64,000 nucleotides of DNA from Mesocentrotus franciscanus. Its lineage: Eukaryota; Echinodermata; Echinoidea; Camarodonta; Strongylocentrotidae. The notes beneath the pieces are model-generated. The model worked only from the letters and a program-made list of their open reading frames with translations, was not told the DNA's origin and made no database searches. The stretch lies in contig CP137668.1 in assembly GCA_037976565.1 (NCBI GenBank), positions 3,306,261 through 3,370,260 of the forward strand. The letters run 5' to 3'. The position numbers and the translations under genes are program-made. Each line of letters opens with the position of its first letter. Position 1 is the first letter of the stretch. Below are positions 11,801 through 22,400 of the stretch, piece by piece.

Positions 11801-12952
11801 GTTGCTTAATTGGTGATTCAGTGTGCTGAAGAGAAGAGACGAAGAATAATTTGAAGGGTTCTAGCTTCTCGACCAAGTAAACTCATATGTGACTATCAGT
11901 CACAGCAACATCTGAACATAGCTAAGCAACATACATGTAGCTGCAGCTGCACTGCACTCAATGAGAATGCGAAGGGTCGGGTGTTCTCCAAATCTCTCAC
12001 GCCAAAGTTCAGGGCACAGTGCAGAGGAGCAGCCTATGGCTATGTCAATCTTGTTCTAGACTAGTTCTAGTCACAGTAGGCTACACTACAGTGCCGATGA
12101 TCCGTCTGTCAATTCCATGTAATGTTTCCAGCATTTAATCCCTCTTCTCGGGTAATACACAAAACCATCACTTCACACATTCAAAAGGGAAAGAAAAACA
12201 ACCTCAGCCTCAATGATATTAAGCTTCAAATTAAAGTCCCCCAAAATGTCTTTCTCTTTCACAGGTGTGGTAGCAGTTCTCTAGCTCTCAGCTCAGCTCT
12301 GGCTATGCGCTAGATAGCGCTAGCAGCGTCAGCTAATAATAATAATAAATAATATGGTATCTCTCATGCGAAAAAAATTAGAGTACTGCGCTGAGAGTTT
12401 TTTTCTTCCTTTTCTTTGGAGGGGGGCGGGGTGGTTTTGTTTTCCTCGTGTTTATACTGTACCACCACCCAATCGTTATTCCAAATGAACTGGAGCCACA
12501 ACAATGATTAGTACATGTAACAGAGCTCTATGAAGTAGGGGTTCTGGGGGTTCAAGGCACCCCACCCGCAAAGAAAAAGGATTGAACAAAATTTAGGAAA
12601 AATTGAGCAGTGCATATCCAAGGGGGAGTAGATCGAGGGGGCACATGCCCTGGGTGACATTTGAAGGGGAGCAAAAAGGCAAAAGAGAGAAAGAGAAAAA
12701 GGAGAATAGGAAGGAAAATTATGGTTCTACCTTCTTAAGGATAGTGCCCACAAGGTAGGGTAACATGCAATATTAAAATCGCTTTGCTGCCTTGCTTATG
12801 TTTTTTCAGGACTTCTTAAATGCTGCACCCCCAGTAAAGTTTATAGTGTATAAATAACATTTTCCAGGATTCAACATTTTGAAAATTTCCAATATCCCTT
12901 TTACTTTCCGCCCTGGCGTATAATTTTGATTAGGATCTGTTTTCATTTTCAG
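11801..12952. other. Presumed ALS2 5' region / intergenic
   Basis: Upstream of the probable ALS2 start the sequence loses repeats and has small GC-richer islets (AGCGCTAGCAGCGTCAG near 12319). It would hold the ALS2 promoter and 5' UTR if the 11790-11800 exon is right. No TATA box or splice pair could be fixed. Confidence 0.3.
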
Positions 12953-13027
12953 GGTACAGGGCTTAAAATAAACATTTTTGAAGCTTCACCATCAAATGAA
13001 GTTCTAAGTTTAGTTAGACTTGCTCAA
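12953..13027 (+). CDS. Candidate internal exon of an unknown gene
   Basis: An acceptor TTTTCATTTTCAG precedes a 75-base open stretch (G-T-G-L-K-I-N-I-F-E-A-S-P...L-V-R-L-A-Q) that ends at a GTAATT donor. Phase is 0 at both ends, which fits the phase-0 terminal exon at 14384. The frame is also open upstream of the acceptor. Speculative. Confidence 0.3.
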
Positions 13028-13556
13028 GTAATTTGCTGCTAAAATCTCAAATCATGTTTTTAAAAGCTGTGGCAAAGCCAGTTTCCTTCTTTTTCTTCTT
13101 TTCTTTAAATACTTTCTCCCTTTCATTTTGTGACCCTAATTCCCTGTTCTCTGTAAGGTTCCTTTTTTGTATGCATGCATATATACTAGAGGTAGTAAAA
13201 ATTTGATTTCAGATAATGCATAAAGTCATGGCAAAATGATTTTCTGCTTTCTTCAGTTACCCAAGTTGCCATCTATTCTATGATAATGCATATCTTTTCC
13301 GATCTCTTTATGCTTGATAGACACTTTACTCTCATCTTAAAAATACCAGTACCTGTCTCTCACTCATTCTCTCATCCTAATCTCCCCCTTCTCTCTCTAT
13401 TTCTCTCTCTCCACCTCTCCCCATTCTCTTCTCTCTCTCTTTCCTACCACTTCTGCACAAAATAGAGCCAGGACCTCTAGCATAAAAGGTCATCATGAAA
13501 CATGGTGCCAAAAACCAAAAGGAGTATGTGTATTAAATAGGTGAATCTGAAAAAGT

Positions 13557-13935
13557 TTAAAGATAAAGGCCAGTTCTGGTCATGCGATTGCATTGTGAAA
13601 GAAACGTGGAATCGATCAGAAAAGGTTGATCATCTAGCATATAAGTATTGGTGTGTACTGCAAGGTTCTGGAATCATCAAAATGATAAGAAATTTGGCCC
13701 AGTCTTGGTAAAGTTACAAGCACTGTACACAGAAAGGTGTATATGGGACTACGCGACCACGTGCGCGATATCTATTTGGTCTCAATAGATATAATAATTT
13801 ACCAAATATATCATTTAGTACGTATTTAGTCGTCACGTATTAGTCGAAACATATTCTTTCACATGATTGGTAATGAGAGCTTCCATTTCATTTTTTTGAG
13901 AGAGGGGCGTTTCCAAAACTGGTCTTTACCTTTAA
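13557..13935 (-). mobile_element. TTAA-flanked MITE family B, copy 1
   Basis: TTAAAGATAAAGGCCAGTTC on the left and ACTGGTCTTTACCTTTAA on the right. Internally it carries the family blocks, in reverse orientation to 54486 and 57051: GCGATTGCATTGTGAAAGAA, GATCAGAAAAGGTTGATCAT and AAATTTGGCCCAGTCTTGG. TTAA on both sides suggests mobilisation by a piggyBac-type transposase. Confidence 0.85.
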
Positions 13936-14383
13936 AGTCAGACTGGTTGTTTCAAGGAGCTCCTTTTCAATAAGAATATTTTTATGGAAGAGGCCACTGA
14001 AAAAAATAAGAAAAATATCATGTCTTGACACATAATAAGCACAATTGTCATACCAATCAGTTGCTGTTTAGTCATACTAAAAGAATATATACATTTATTC
14101 ATATATATTACATAAAATAATGAAACATATTCAACATATGAAAAAAAAAATAAAGTGTTTTCCCCCTCCAAAATACAAGTACCGTATTTTCAGAGCCATT
14201 TTTACCTGCTCCACCCACTGTATGTTTTTTTGGGGGAAATAGAACAGATAACAAAGGATAAGGAAACGGTAAATCACTCTTCAATTGATCACTCATAAAC
14301 TTACAAGAGTCACTAATACCCTGGAAATACTGGATAAAAACTTTTTATCTTTCTTTTTCCATTACTAAATTTGTCAAATACAG

Positions 14384-14779
14384 ACAAGAGATGGCGCTAA
14401 TTCAGTATCCAAACTTGAGCCATTTGTACAGCATATTTGGCAAACTTTTTCCCCCTTATGTGACAAAATGGTGCTTATTGCTATGCTGGGCAAGCACACA
14501 ACGATCAATGAGCCATACTTTAAATATTACCTCACTAAAAATGAGCTGGTCAAACTCCACCTTTACACGATTCTGGTCAATATGACAGAAGCACAGAGCT
14601 CTGACTTGTCAACGAAAATACATGACGAACCCTTCAGAACATACACCATAGTGACAAAGAAGTTCTTAAAACCAATTAAATTCATGAGCATACTCTCAAA
14701 AGAAATTGAAGACTGGCTGGAATATCCCTATGGAGTAAAAAAAGGTTCATTATACATCAAGGAGAAGATTTGTAACTGA
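14384..14779 (+). CDS. Probable terminal exon of an unknown protein-coding gene
   Basis: A strong acceptor (polypyrimidine run, branch-like TTACTAAA, then CAAATACAG) precedes 131 codons and a TGA. AATAAA follows 15 bases after the stop (14795). Phase 0 at the acceptor. The product is hydrophobic and basic without low complexity (L-E-P-F-V-Q-H-I-W-Q, later I-E-D-W-L-E-Y-P-Y-G), with no motif I recognise. It is probably spliced to exons between 12.4 and 14.3 kb. It could be a fragment of a mobile-element gene, but no repeat boundary surrounds it. Confidence 0.55.
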   Translation, partial: TRDGANSVSKLEPFVQHIWQTFSPLCDKMVLIAMLGKHTTINEPYFKYYLTKNELVKLHLYTILVNMTEAQSSDLSTKIHDEPFRTYTIVTKKFLKPIKFMSILSKEIEDWLEYPYGVKKGSLYIKEKICN

Positions 14780-14794
14780 ATTCAATGCTGAGTA

Positions 14795-14800
14795 AATAAA
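14795..14800 (+). terminator. Poly(A) signal AATAAA
   Basis: AGTAAATAAAATATATG shortly after the TGA at 14777-14779. It supports the preceding ORF as a 3'-terminal exon. Confidence 0.5.
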
Positions 14801-16146
14801 ATATATGTTTTGAACACTTACTTTTACAGTGTAACTGAAATGCGCCATATAAAAATCATCATTATTATTATCAATCATTATTCCAATTTTCATTCAATAT
14901 TGCAAATTGTAAGACAGTGGAAGTTCCTTTGAGTGACAGCACTAACATAATAATAAGTTATGATTCTGCGTACTGGTTATCATAGGCAAGGACATTTCTA
15001 GAAATTCAGAACTCAGGTTTCATTTTCAAATTGCTAACACATGTTTTTACTGCTATACTATTCCAACATTCTTTTCTTCCTTTCTTTTAACCCTAAACAA
15101 AAATATAGATGTATAAAAGATCAACAAGGTTAAATCACAGGTTTGCGATTTAATTTGTGTTGTTCACTCGATAATCCTTTTCTCCCTAAATCTCAAATTT
15201 TGAGGAAAAAAAGAGAGAGAGAAAAAATTGTAATACAATGCAACTAGTGAAGTGAATTTTCTTTTTTTTTCTTCTTTCTTTTGCTTGTTATTCTGAATAT
15301 AAAGTATGTCTGAAAATTTGTGCACTGCCTATTTCTACTCAATATTTTTGGCTACACCCAATTCGTCAATGTGGTCTTACTACTTTATCAAATTACCAAG
15401 TAGTCTAATTATGATTTGGTCAGATCACCAAAAAAGGCTGTTTTTTCTCTACTAACGCTTTTGTATGGTTAAATCTTCAGGTACGACAAGGAAGCCCTAA
15501 ATGACCATCTCGAAGCAACATAATTTATTTTCCCACATAGATGATAGAACACGTATCACACACAATGGGCATGAGATGAACTGAAGTTAAATGACACAAA
15601 ATGAGAATTGTACACCAAAGGAATGATAGATGAACTGGGTGTAGACAAATTGGATTTTATGAGATTGGTAAAATACAAATTGCTTACCCCCCCCCCCCTT
15701 CAAAAAGATATACAACAAAAACGGCCTTGCTTAATGCATTGAATACGATGCCCATTATAACTTAGGCTGGAGTGTAAGGGAAAAGCATGTTAAACTCAAA
15801 TCAATAGTATTCTGTGGTTTATAGACCATGCCAGATGGGAAAATCAAATCAGATGATTTACATATCAATGGAAAGCTTACAAGCCATAGATTACATTAAT
15901 ATCAATTACATGTATATGCTATTTTAGTGTCTGTCAGAGGAATAAGTGTTCTCTGAAAACTCAAAATCTAAAGCTTTGAAAATCAGAAGTTGTTGACCTT
16001 AATAATAGCTATCGACCTGATGACATCATCTTATATGGAGTACGCATATTCACAATGACTTTGCTATATAGGCGAGCCGATCGGGTCCACATGTTGTGTC
16101 GTCACCGTAACTGCATCAAACCCTTATTGACCTGTAATTTGAAGGT
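14801..16146. other. Intergenic, no gene recognised
   Basis: AT-rich, with short C and T homopolymers (for example a C run near 15688). Neither strand shows a splice-bounded frame. Confidence 0.6.
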
Positions 16147-16152
16147 TTTATT
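16147..16152 (-). terminator. Candidate VPS25 poly(A) signal
   Basis: TTTATT on the plus strand reads AATAAA on the minus strand, about 275 bases past the VPS25 stop. Confidence 0.4.
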
Positions 16153-16328
16153 TGCTTTTGTGCAATAGTTGATAGGGGAAATATTTGTTAATCCTTGATA
16201 TTTGTATTCTAGGTTCATTCAGCTTTCTATGGATATAAAGTTGCATTTTCATAGGATATTAAAGGTCTTTAAAGCAAATCATCTCTTCCAGTCTGTAAAT
16301 GCCCACCGAGAGAATTTTTCTGAGCTGA

Positions 16329-16385
16329 TAGCCAGAAGGGTATTAACTCATAAACGGTTACATTGAGTTAACACCCTTCTGGCTA
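16329..16385 (-). other. Perfectly stemmed hairpin in the VPS25 3' UTR
   Basis: TAGCCAGAAGGGTATTAACT and its complement form 22-bp arms with one mismatch around a 13-base loop, 40 bases past the VPS25 stop. It would be transcribed as a strong RNA stem. It may be an old foldback insertion. Confidence 0.8.
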
Positions 16386-16425
16386 TACAAGGATGACTTC
16401 ACATAGCTTTATAATAAATCAATGC

Positions 16426-19400
16426 TCAGAAGAATTTAACTCCTTCATTCCCATCAAAGGCCATTAGTTCTGCTTTCCTTTGTCTTTCTAGACATTTCAA
16501 GGATCTCTTCAGCAGCCAGTCTTCTAGTCCATGGAACTCTGAAAGATAAAAACAAGGGTGGATTATATTTTATTCATGCACTATGAATAGTAAATCTACA
16601 TTCAAAAATAACTTGGCAGGTAATGATAACAACTTCAGGCTGTGCATAAGATGAGTAATCTGCAAAATTCTTAATCAAACCAAAGTCTGGTTGGCAATTT
16701 TTAAATTTCAAAAAGTTAAATGGAGTGAAATGTTCTTACAATCTGGGAGGGGAGGGGCAAAGATGCTTGAAGACATGATGTAATATGCTTAAGTGTAGGT
16801 AAGCACATTTCATTTGTTTTGTTTTGTTTTTTGTTTTTTTACTCCTGTTTATTCATTCAAAGTCATACATACCTTCATTTGTGGTGTCTTCTCCCTGTGC
16901 AATTTCATAAAGTGTACATACGGTGTTGGTCATTCCACTATTACCGGCCTGAAAAAAATTAAAATAAGACACATGTGTCTAAGATTCAATTACATGATCT
17001 GAATATTCATAAAATGATTTTACAGAAACAATTTGAAACAAATTAAAGTAGTTCTAGCCCTTACAGTGCTGTAGGCAGATTAAACTGCCAATAATCTAAC
17101 ATCTTGTTTAAAAATCTTTCTCAGATAAGCTTAGTTTTCTCCTTGAAATTTAAACATGGGTCAGGCATTGTTAAGTTTGATACCACGAAACACTGTCTTT
17201 TTGTTCATGATAAAAGATAGAATACTAACCCATTTGTAGATGAGGTTTCCCCATTCTTCAGGTGTCCTCCACATTACAAGACATCTGGACTTGGCTTTAT
17301 CTGTCCATTCAATGTTTCCTTCAGGTAGAAATAGTTGTATGAAATAAAAAATATTGGCTTTGATTGTAAACTGCTCTTTCACCACACAAAGTGCTCAAGG
17401 TGCTCAAACACTACCCTGACTATCAATTTTCATCCTCTCAGCATTCTTGGAAATTGTTCCTACCAGGTAGCCAAGACGATCCATCTCCTGTCAAGTTATT
17501 GTCATATTTTACACATTAAAAATCAATAAAGACGCTTTCAGATATGATGCAATGAACTTCCTTAGGAAAGAAATAATGCAGCAAATAAAATCCATTTTAC
17601 TCATTACAATACTAGTAAATGGCAAAAATAAATATTAAAGGGGAAGTCCACCCTGATATTAAAGATACTATGTCCCTTTTGCAGCCAACATCAAATTCTG
17701 TAGAACTTTGCAGGAATTATGAATACGTCATGTATGTCCTATCTGTGAAATTAAAACGTTAGCGGTGTAGCACTAAAGTCGATTCGACAACTAATAGTCA
17801 TTATTTCCCACTTAAAGACATTTTCAAGCCCCCCCCCCTTTTTTTAGCGAAGTTCTAAATTAGTATTGTCTTTCAAATGCCATTGGAATTTAACCTATCC
17901 TTTTTTTAGCGAAGTTCTAAATTAGTATTGTCTTTCAAATGCCATTGGAATTTAACCTATCATTTTTGGGGGCCTGCAAATGGGACATAGTACCTTTAAG
18001 TTGGTTTTAAAAGAAGCAGAACAAAGAGGGTCAGGTCAGTGAAAGTTTGAGCAAAATTCTGATTAAAAATAAGAAAGTTATGAATTTTTAAAGTTGTGAT
18101 CAATCAAACACAAATTGGCAACTCAGTCACGTACCTTGCGAGCTACCCTCCCATTTGCTCTGTACTAAAAAAATATCAGAAGATTTTTATTTTCCCTCAA
18201 GAAAATTGTCAATTATACAGGCACCCTAAATATAATTACTGCAAATATGTATATATACCTCCTCTGTATGGAAAAAAATCTAGTCCATCATCAATAATGA
18301 AGAAAATGAAAGGTAATATTTTTAATCTCTCTTTTTTAATTTTGACATAGTTATCTGTTGTATGTCTGAAATTCCGAATGTGCATTAATGTGCATCAGTA
18401 CTTACCCTTCTGCCTCAATTCTTCTAATACTAACAATATTCCTTCTCCTGACAATTTCCCTGAAGTTGAGAGGTTAAGGAATTAACTGGGGGAAGAAAAA
18501 AAAACAGCTAAGCCAACTAAAATTGGGTCAAAATATATCACAAACATGATACTAAGATAAATCTTTCATCAGCTACCTGGTCAAGCATGGAGCCTGTTCT
18601 ACCAATCTGTTCAAATAATAATGATAATAATGACCATGATGATGATAATAATGATAATCATAAATAATAATAATAATAATAATGATAACAAAGCACAAGG
18701 AAAGAAAGAAAGAAAACAAGTGTAGAAATACAAACTGCACATGATATTTTTTTTGAAAGTATAGAAACTCATACTTATTCCAAAGATCATTGAAAAGATT
18801 GAATATTTTGTTCTACAATCATTTTAAATTTTTCAAAAGGATACTGTTGAGCTTTGTATTGTTAAATAATTCGCTGCTTGTTGCTTCCTTCAGATCTACT
18901 GTGTATATTCTATGGTGTTTGTGGAATGCTAAAAAGAGATCACACCAAGCTTGTAGCTGCTTTTTCCTTGTTTCCAAATTTGGTTGCAATCTGAAGAAAA
19001 AAAGTAATAAATTACCATAGGACAATCATGAAAATACTACACTGTAGGTGTTTGAAATATTTCAAGTGAAAAAGACTTGAAATACCTACAGTTTAGCCAC
19101 AAAAACCTTGGTCCACATCATGCACCTATGTTGCGCACACACAAAATTAGGGGCGGTATTCTGAGCACAGCTTTATCTCTAAAATATTTTATTTTAACTA
19201 TTGAAATAATTGCTTTTCTGAGACCCCTTTTTATCTTTTAAAGCCTCTCTAGAGTGTTGGGAGCCCAAAAAATTTGATGGCAAAAATTAACTTCAAATGT
19301 ATAAAGAAGTGAAAGAGGATGTCATTTAACACTGACTTCTGCAAGTATTTTCAGAATAAATGTGTTTGAAGACGAATATTGATGAAAGAATACAAAATTT

Positions 19401-22400
19401 AGGTTTTCTGCGTCAACACAAAACCTAAGTTTTAAATTCTTTCATCAACATTCGTCTTCAAACACATTTTTTTGAAAATCCTTGCAGAGTTGAGTGTTAA
19501 ATGACATCCTCTTTCACATCATTACACAATTTAAGTGAAATTTTGCCATCTAATTTTTTAGCAAATTGGGGCTCCCAACACTTTAGAGGGGCTTTAAAGT
19601 ATGCTGCTTGTCGTGTGATCAGAATTTATAAAAATATTGAGTACAGACTTCATTTCTCAAGCAACATACTCGTAGGGTTAACAAGTTTTATTTCAAGATT
19701 TTTGCCAACTAATATCATACTTGGAATGATGCTTGTAATGGTGTTCCAAAGCCTCTGAAACTCCCTCAGTCATTTTTCAAGGAAATCCTAGCAAAAGCTT
19801 ATTTGCACTTCGAGGCAAGCGTAGTAAAAAATATTAAAATCTTCCCCAAGAGTGACAGAACGTGAAATTTTCTATTAGCTGAACATGAAGAGAGTGGAAT
19901 TTAACAGCATTTCTTATTGGTTATCGCATGACAAATGGGCGTGTCTTAGTGAGATAAAATCATAAAATCGAGATAAAATGAATCTCAGAATACTGATTTA
20001 AAGAGATTTTAATGGTATTCATTCAGATAAAATGAATCTCAAATTACTGCCCCAAGACTTTTTTCAAGTTCGCATTATGAACCAATTTTTTTAGTGGCGA
20101 TTTTTGTTGTTGGTAGAGTTCCAATTTTTGCCTCTGAGATTTGAGTGCTCATCCACTAGTGCTGTGATCAAGAAATGCACACAATGAACATGAACTGATG
20201 AAGTGGCTCTTCACCAGGATAGATTTCCTGATTTAATTTGCGCATGAAGGAAGATGACGTCATCTATTGACAGTAACAGTTTAAAATATGGCTCCAAGAA
20301 TTTCAACACGGAGTTCAATTTCGACGAAAAAAATCCGGAAAAAAGACCCTTAAACGCATCTTACTGTCAATCTGGTAAGTGGAATCTCTAAAGAGAGGAG
20401 CCGACCTTACCCAACGAACGAAAGAGACAGAAATTTTCAGTCTAGACTAGATCTAGTCTAGACTATATGGGAATTTCTTAAAAGTTGTTATTACAAACAA
20501 AACATACTAATGCTGCTAATAGTAATAATATGTGACAAGTGAACAGGAGTCATGAGTGACTGTGAGTGAGCGATATTCCTAAAATACACTTTTAATACAG
20601 TTAGACTTCATGCATTGTTCTTTGTAGGAGTGCCGGGGCCCGGGCCCCAAAACAAAGGAAGAGTCTAAGAGCTCACTGACAGTCGCGCTGGTCTCAGCCG
20701 GGAATGCATCACTTATACATGCGCAAGGTTATCTGAAACATGCATATTTGACAACTTTGAATGCGTCCACTTATCATCATGATCATGCTATTGTAGGGAT
20801 TTATTTTGAACTTCTTAAACTCCCCTTCATATCCATGGTTCATCCCTTTCACACTTATAGGTCATCCCTAATTCACATTCACATTGCTTGCTCATTTAGA
20901 TCCTAAATTAATGATTAATCCGAGAAAATCTTGTAGTCAACATGATTTGTTATCAGCCATCTTGGTTTGAGTTGATGAATATTCATTTTTTCTTTTCGAA
21001 CGTCCAATAGCTACGTACGAGTCGGCCCGGCATGACCCAGTGATATTTGAATATTCATAAACCCAATATCAAACCGAGTGTTCTGATTGGCCATTGTCAT
21101 TATTTTGGTAAGTTGACCCGGAAATATACCGTATGCGGCTGGGTCATGTCATAGATTACCAGTTCGAATCATGAACGTACCGTTTCATTGGTTCCGAGAT
21201 AAAAACTGGATAACTCGTATAAAGTAAGTCCGTAAATTTCGCATTTGGAAATAAGTCATAAAAAATTTGATAACTGTACATAGGAGAAAAATAGACATAT
21301 ATTATAAATCAGAAAATTAGATCTAGGGTCTAAATAAAGAAAATCGGGGGAGAAAGTTTTTTTTGTAAAAAGTGGTCCACAATCGGCTCAATCTCTCCCT
21401 GTGGTGCGAGGCGTACGGGGTACAATCTGTGTATGGGGAATGTCAGTTTTATTAAAGAATGACCCATACCAGACGGTTATTTATGTCTAGACCTATGCTA
21501 GACCAAAGATTTCTGTCTCTTTCGTTCGTTAGCCTCTGATTTGGGTAGGGTCGGCTCCTCTCTTTAGAGACAGAAGCCGACCATAGCGGCTGCATTGCAA
21601 ACTAATGCTTGTGTCCGAGCAGTAAACTTATGCCCAAAATACTACATTTTACCCGATGCATATCCGATGTATTTATTATTGTAAATTAGGCCTAGGCTCA
21701 TCTACATCATTTCCACTTACCAGATTGACTGTATGATGCGTTTAACCGGATTTTCATTGCCGAAAATGAGCTCCGTGTTGAAATTCTTGCAGCCGTATTT
21801 TAAACTGTTACTGTCAATGGATGACGTCATCTTCCTTCATGCGCAGTAACAGTTTAAAATACGGCTGCAAGAATTTCAACACGGAGCTCAATTTTGGCGA
21901 TGAAAATCCGGAAAAAAGACCCTTAAACGCATCATACAGTCAAACTGGTAAGTGGAACCAATGTAGTTTAGCCTAGGCCTAATTTACAATAATAAATGCA
22001 TCGGGTAAAATGTAGTATTTTGGGCATAAGTTTACTGCTCGGATGCGAGCATTAGTTTGCAATGCAGCCGCTATGGTCGGCTTCTGTCTCTAAAGAGAGG
22101 AGCCGACCCTACCCAAATCAGAGGCTAACGAACGAAAGAGACAGAAATTTTCGGTCTAGACCTATGTTAGCCATCCATGTTGTACCGTCGATTCAACATG
22201 GCTATAGAGCGCCGTTCACTCGAAAATGCTGAATATGCACGACTTGTTTACATTCACCGCTCTGTTGTTTTGAGTCGTGCATATTCAGCATTTTCGAGCG
22301 AACGGCACTCTATAGCATGAATATTCATATTTGCTGCGCCGCTACCGCGCATGCGTACTTTCTTTCCACCATGTTGAATTGACGGTACAACATGGATGGC

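Noticed and set aside
12868..12917. Possible exon after TTTTCCAG
   Set aside because: With the next acceptor at 12953 the intron would be only 35 bases, too short; no independent support.
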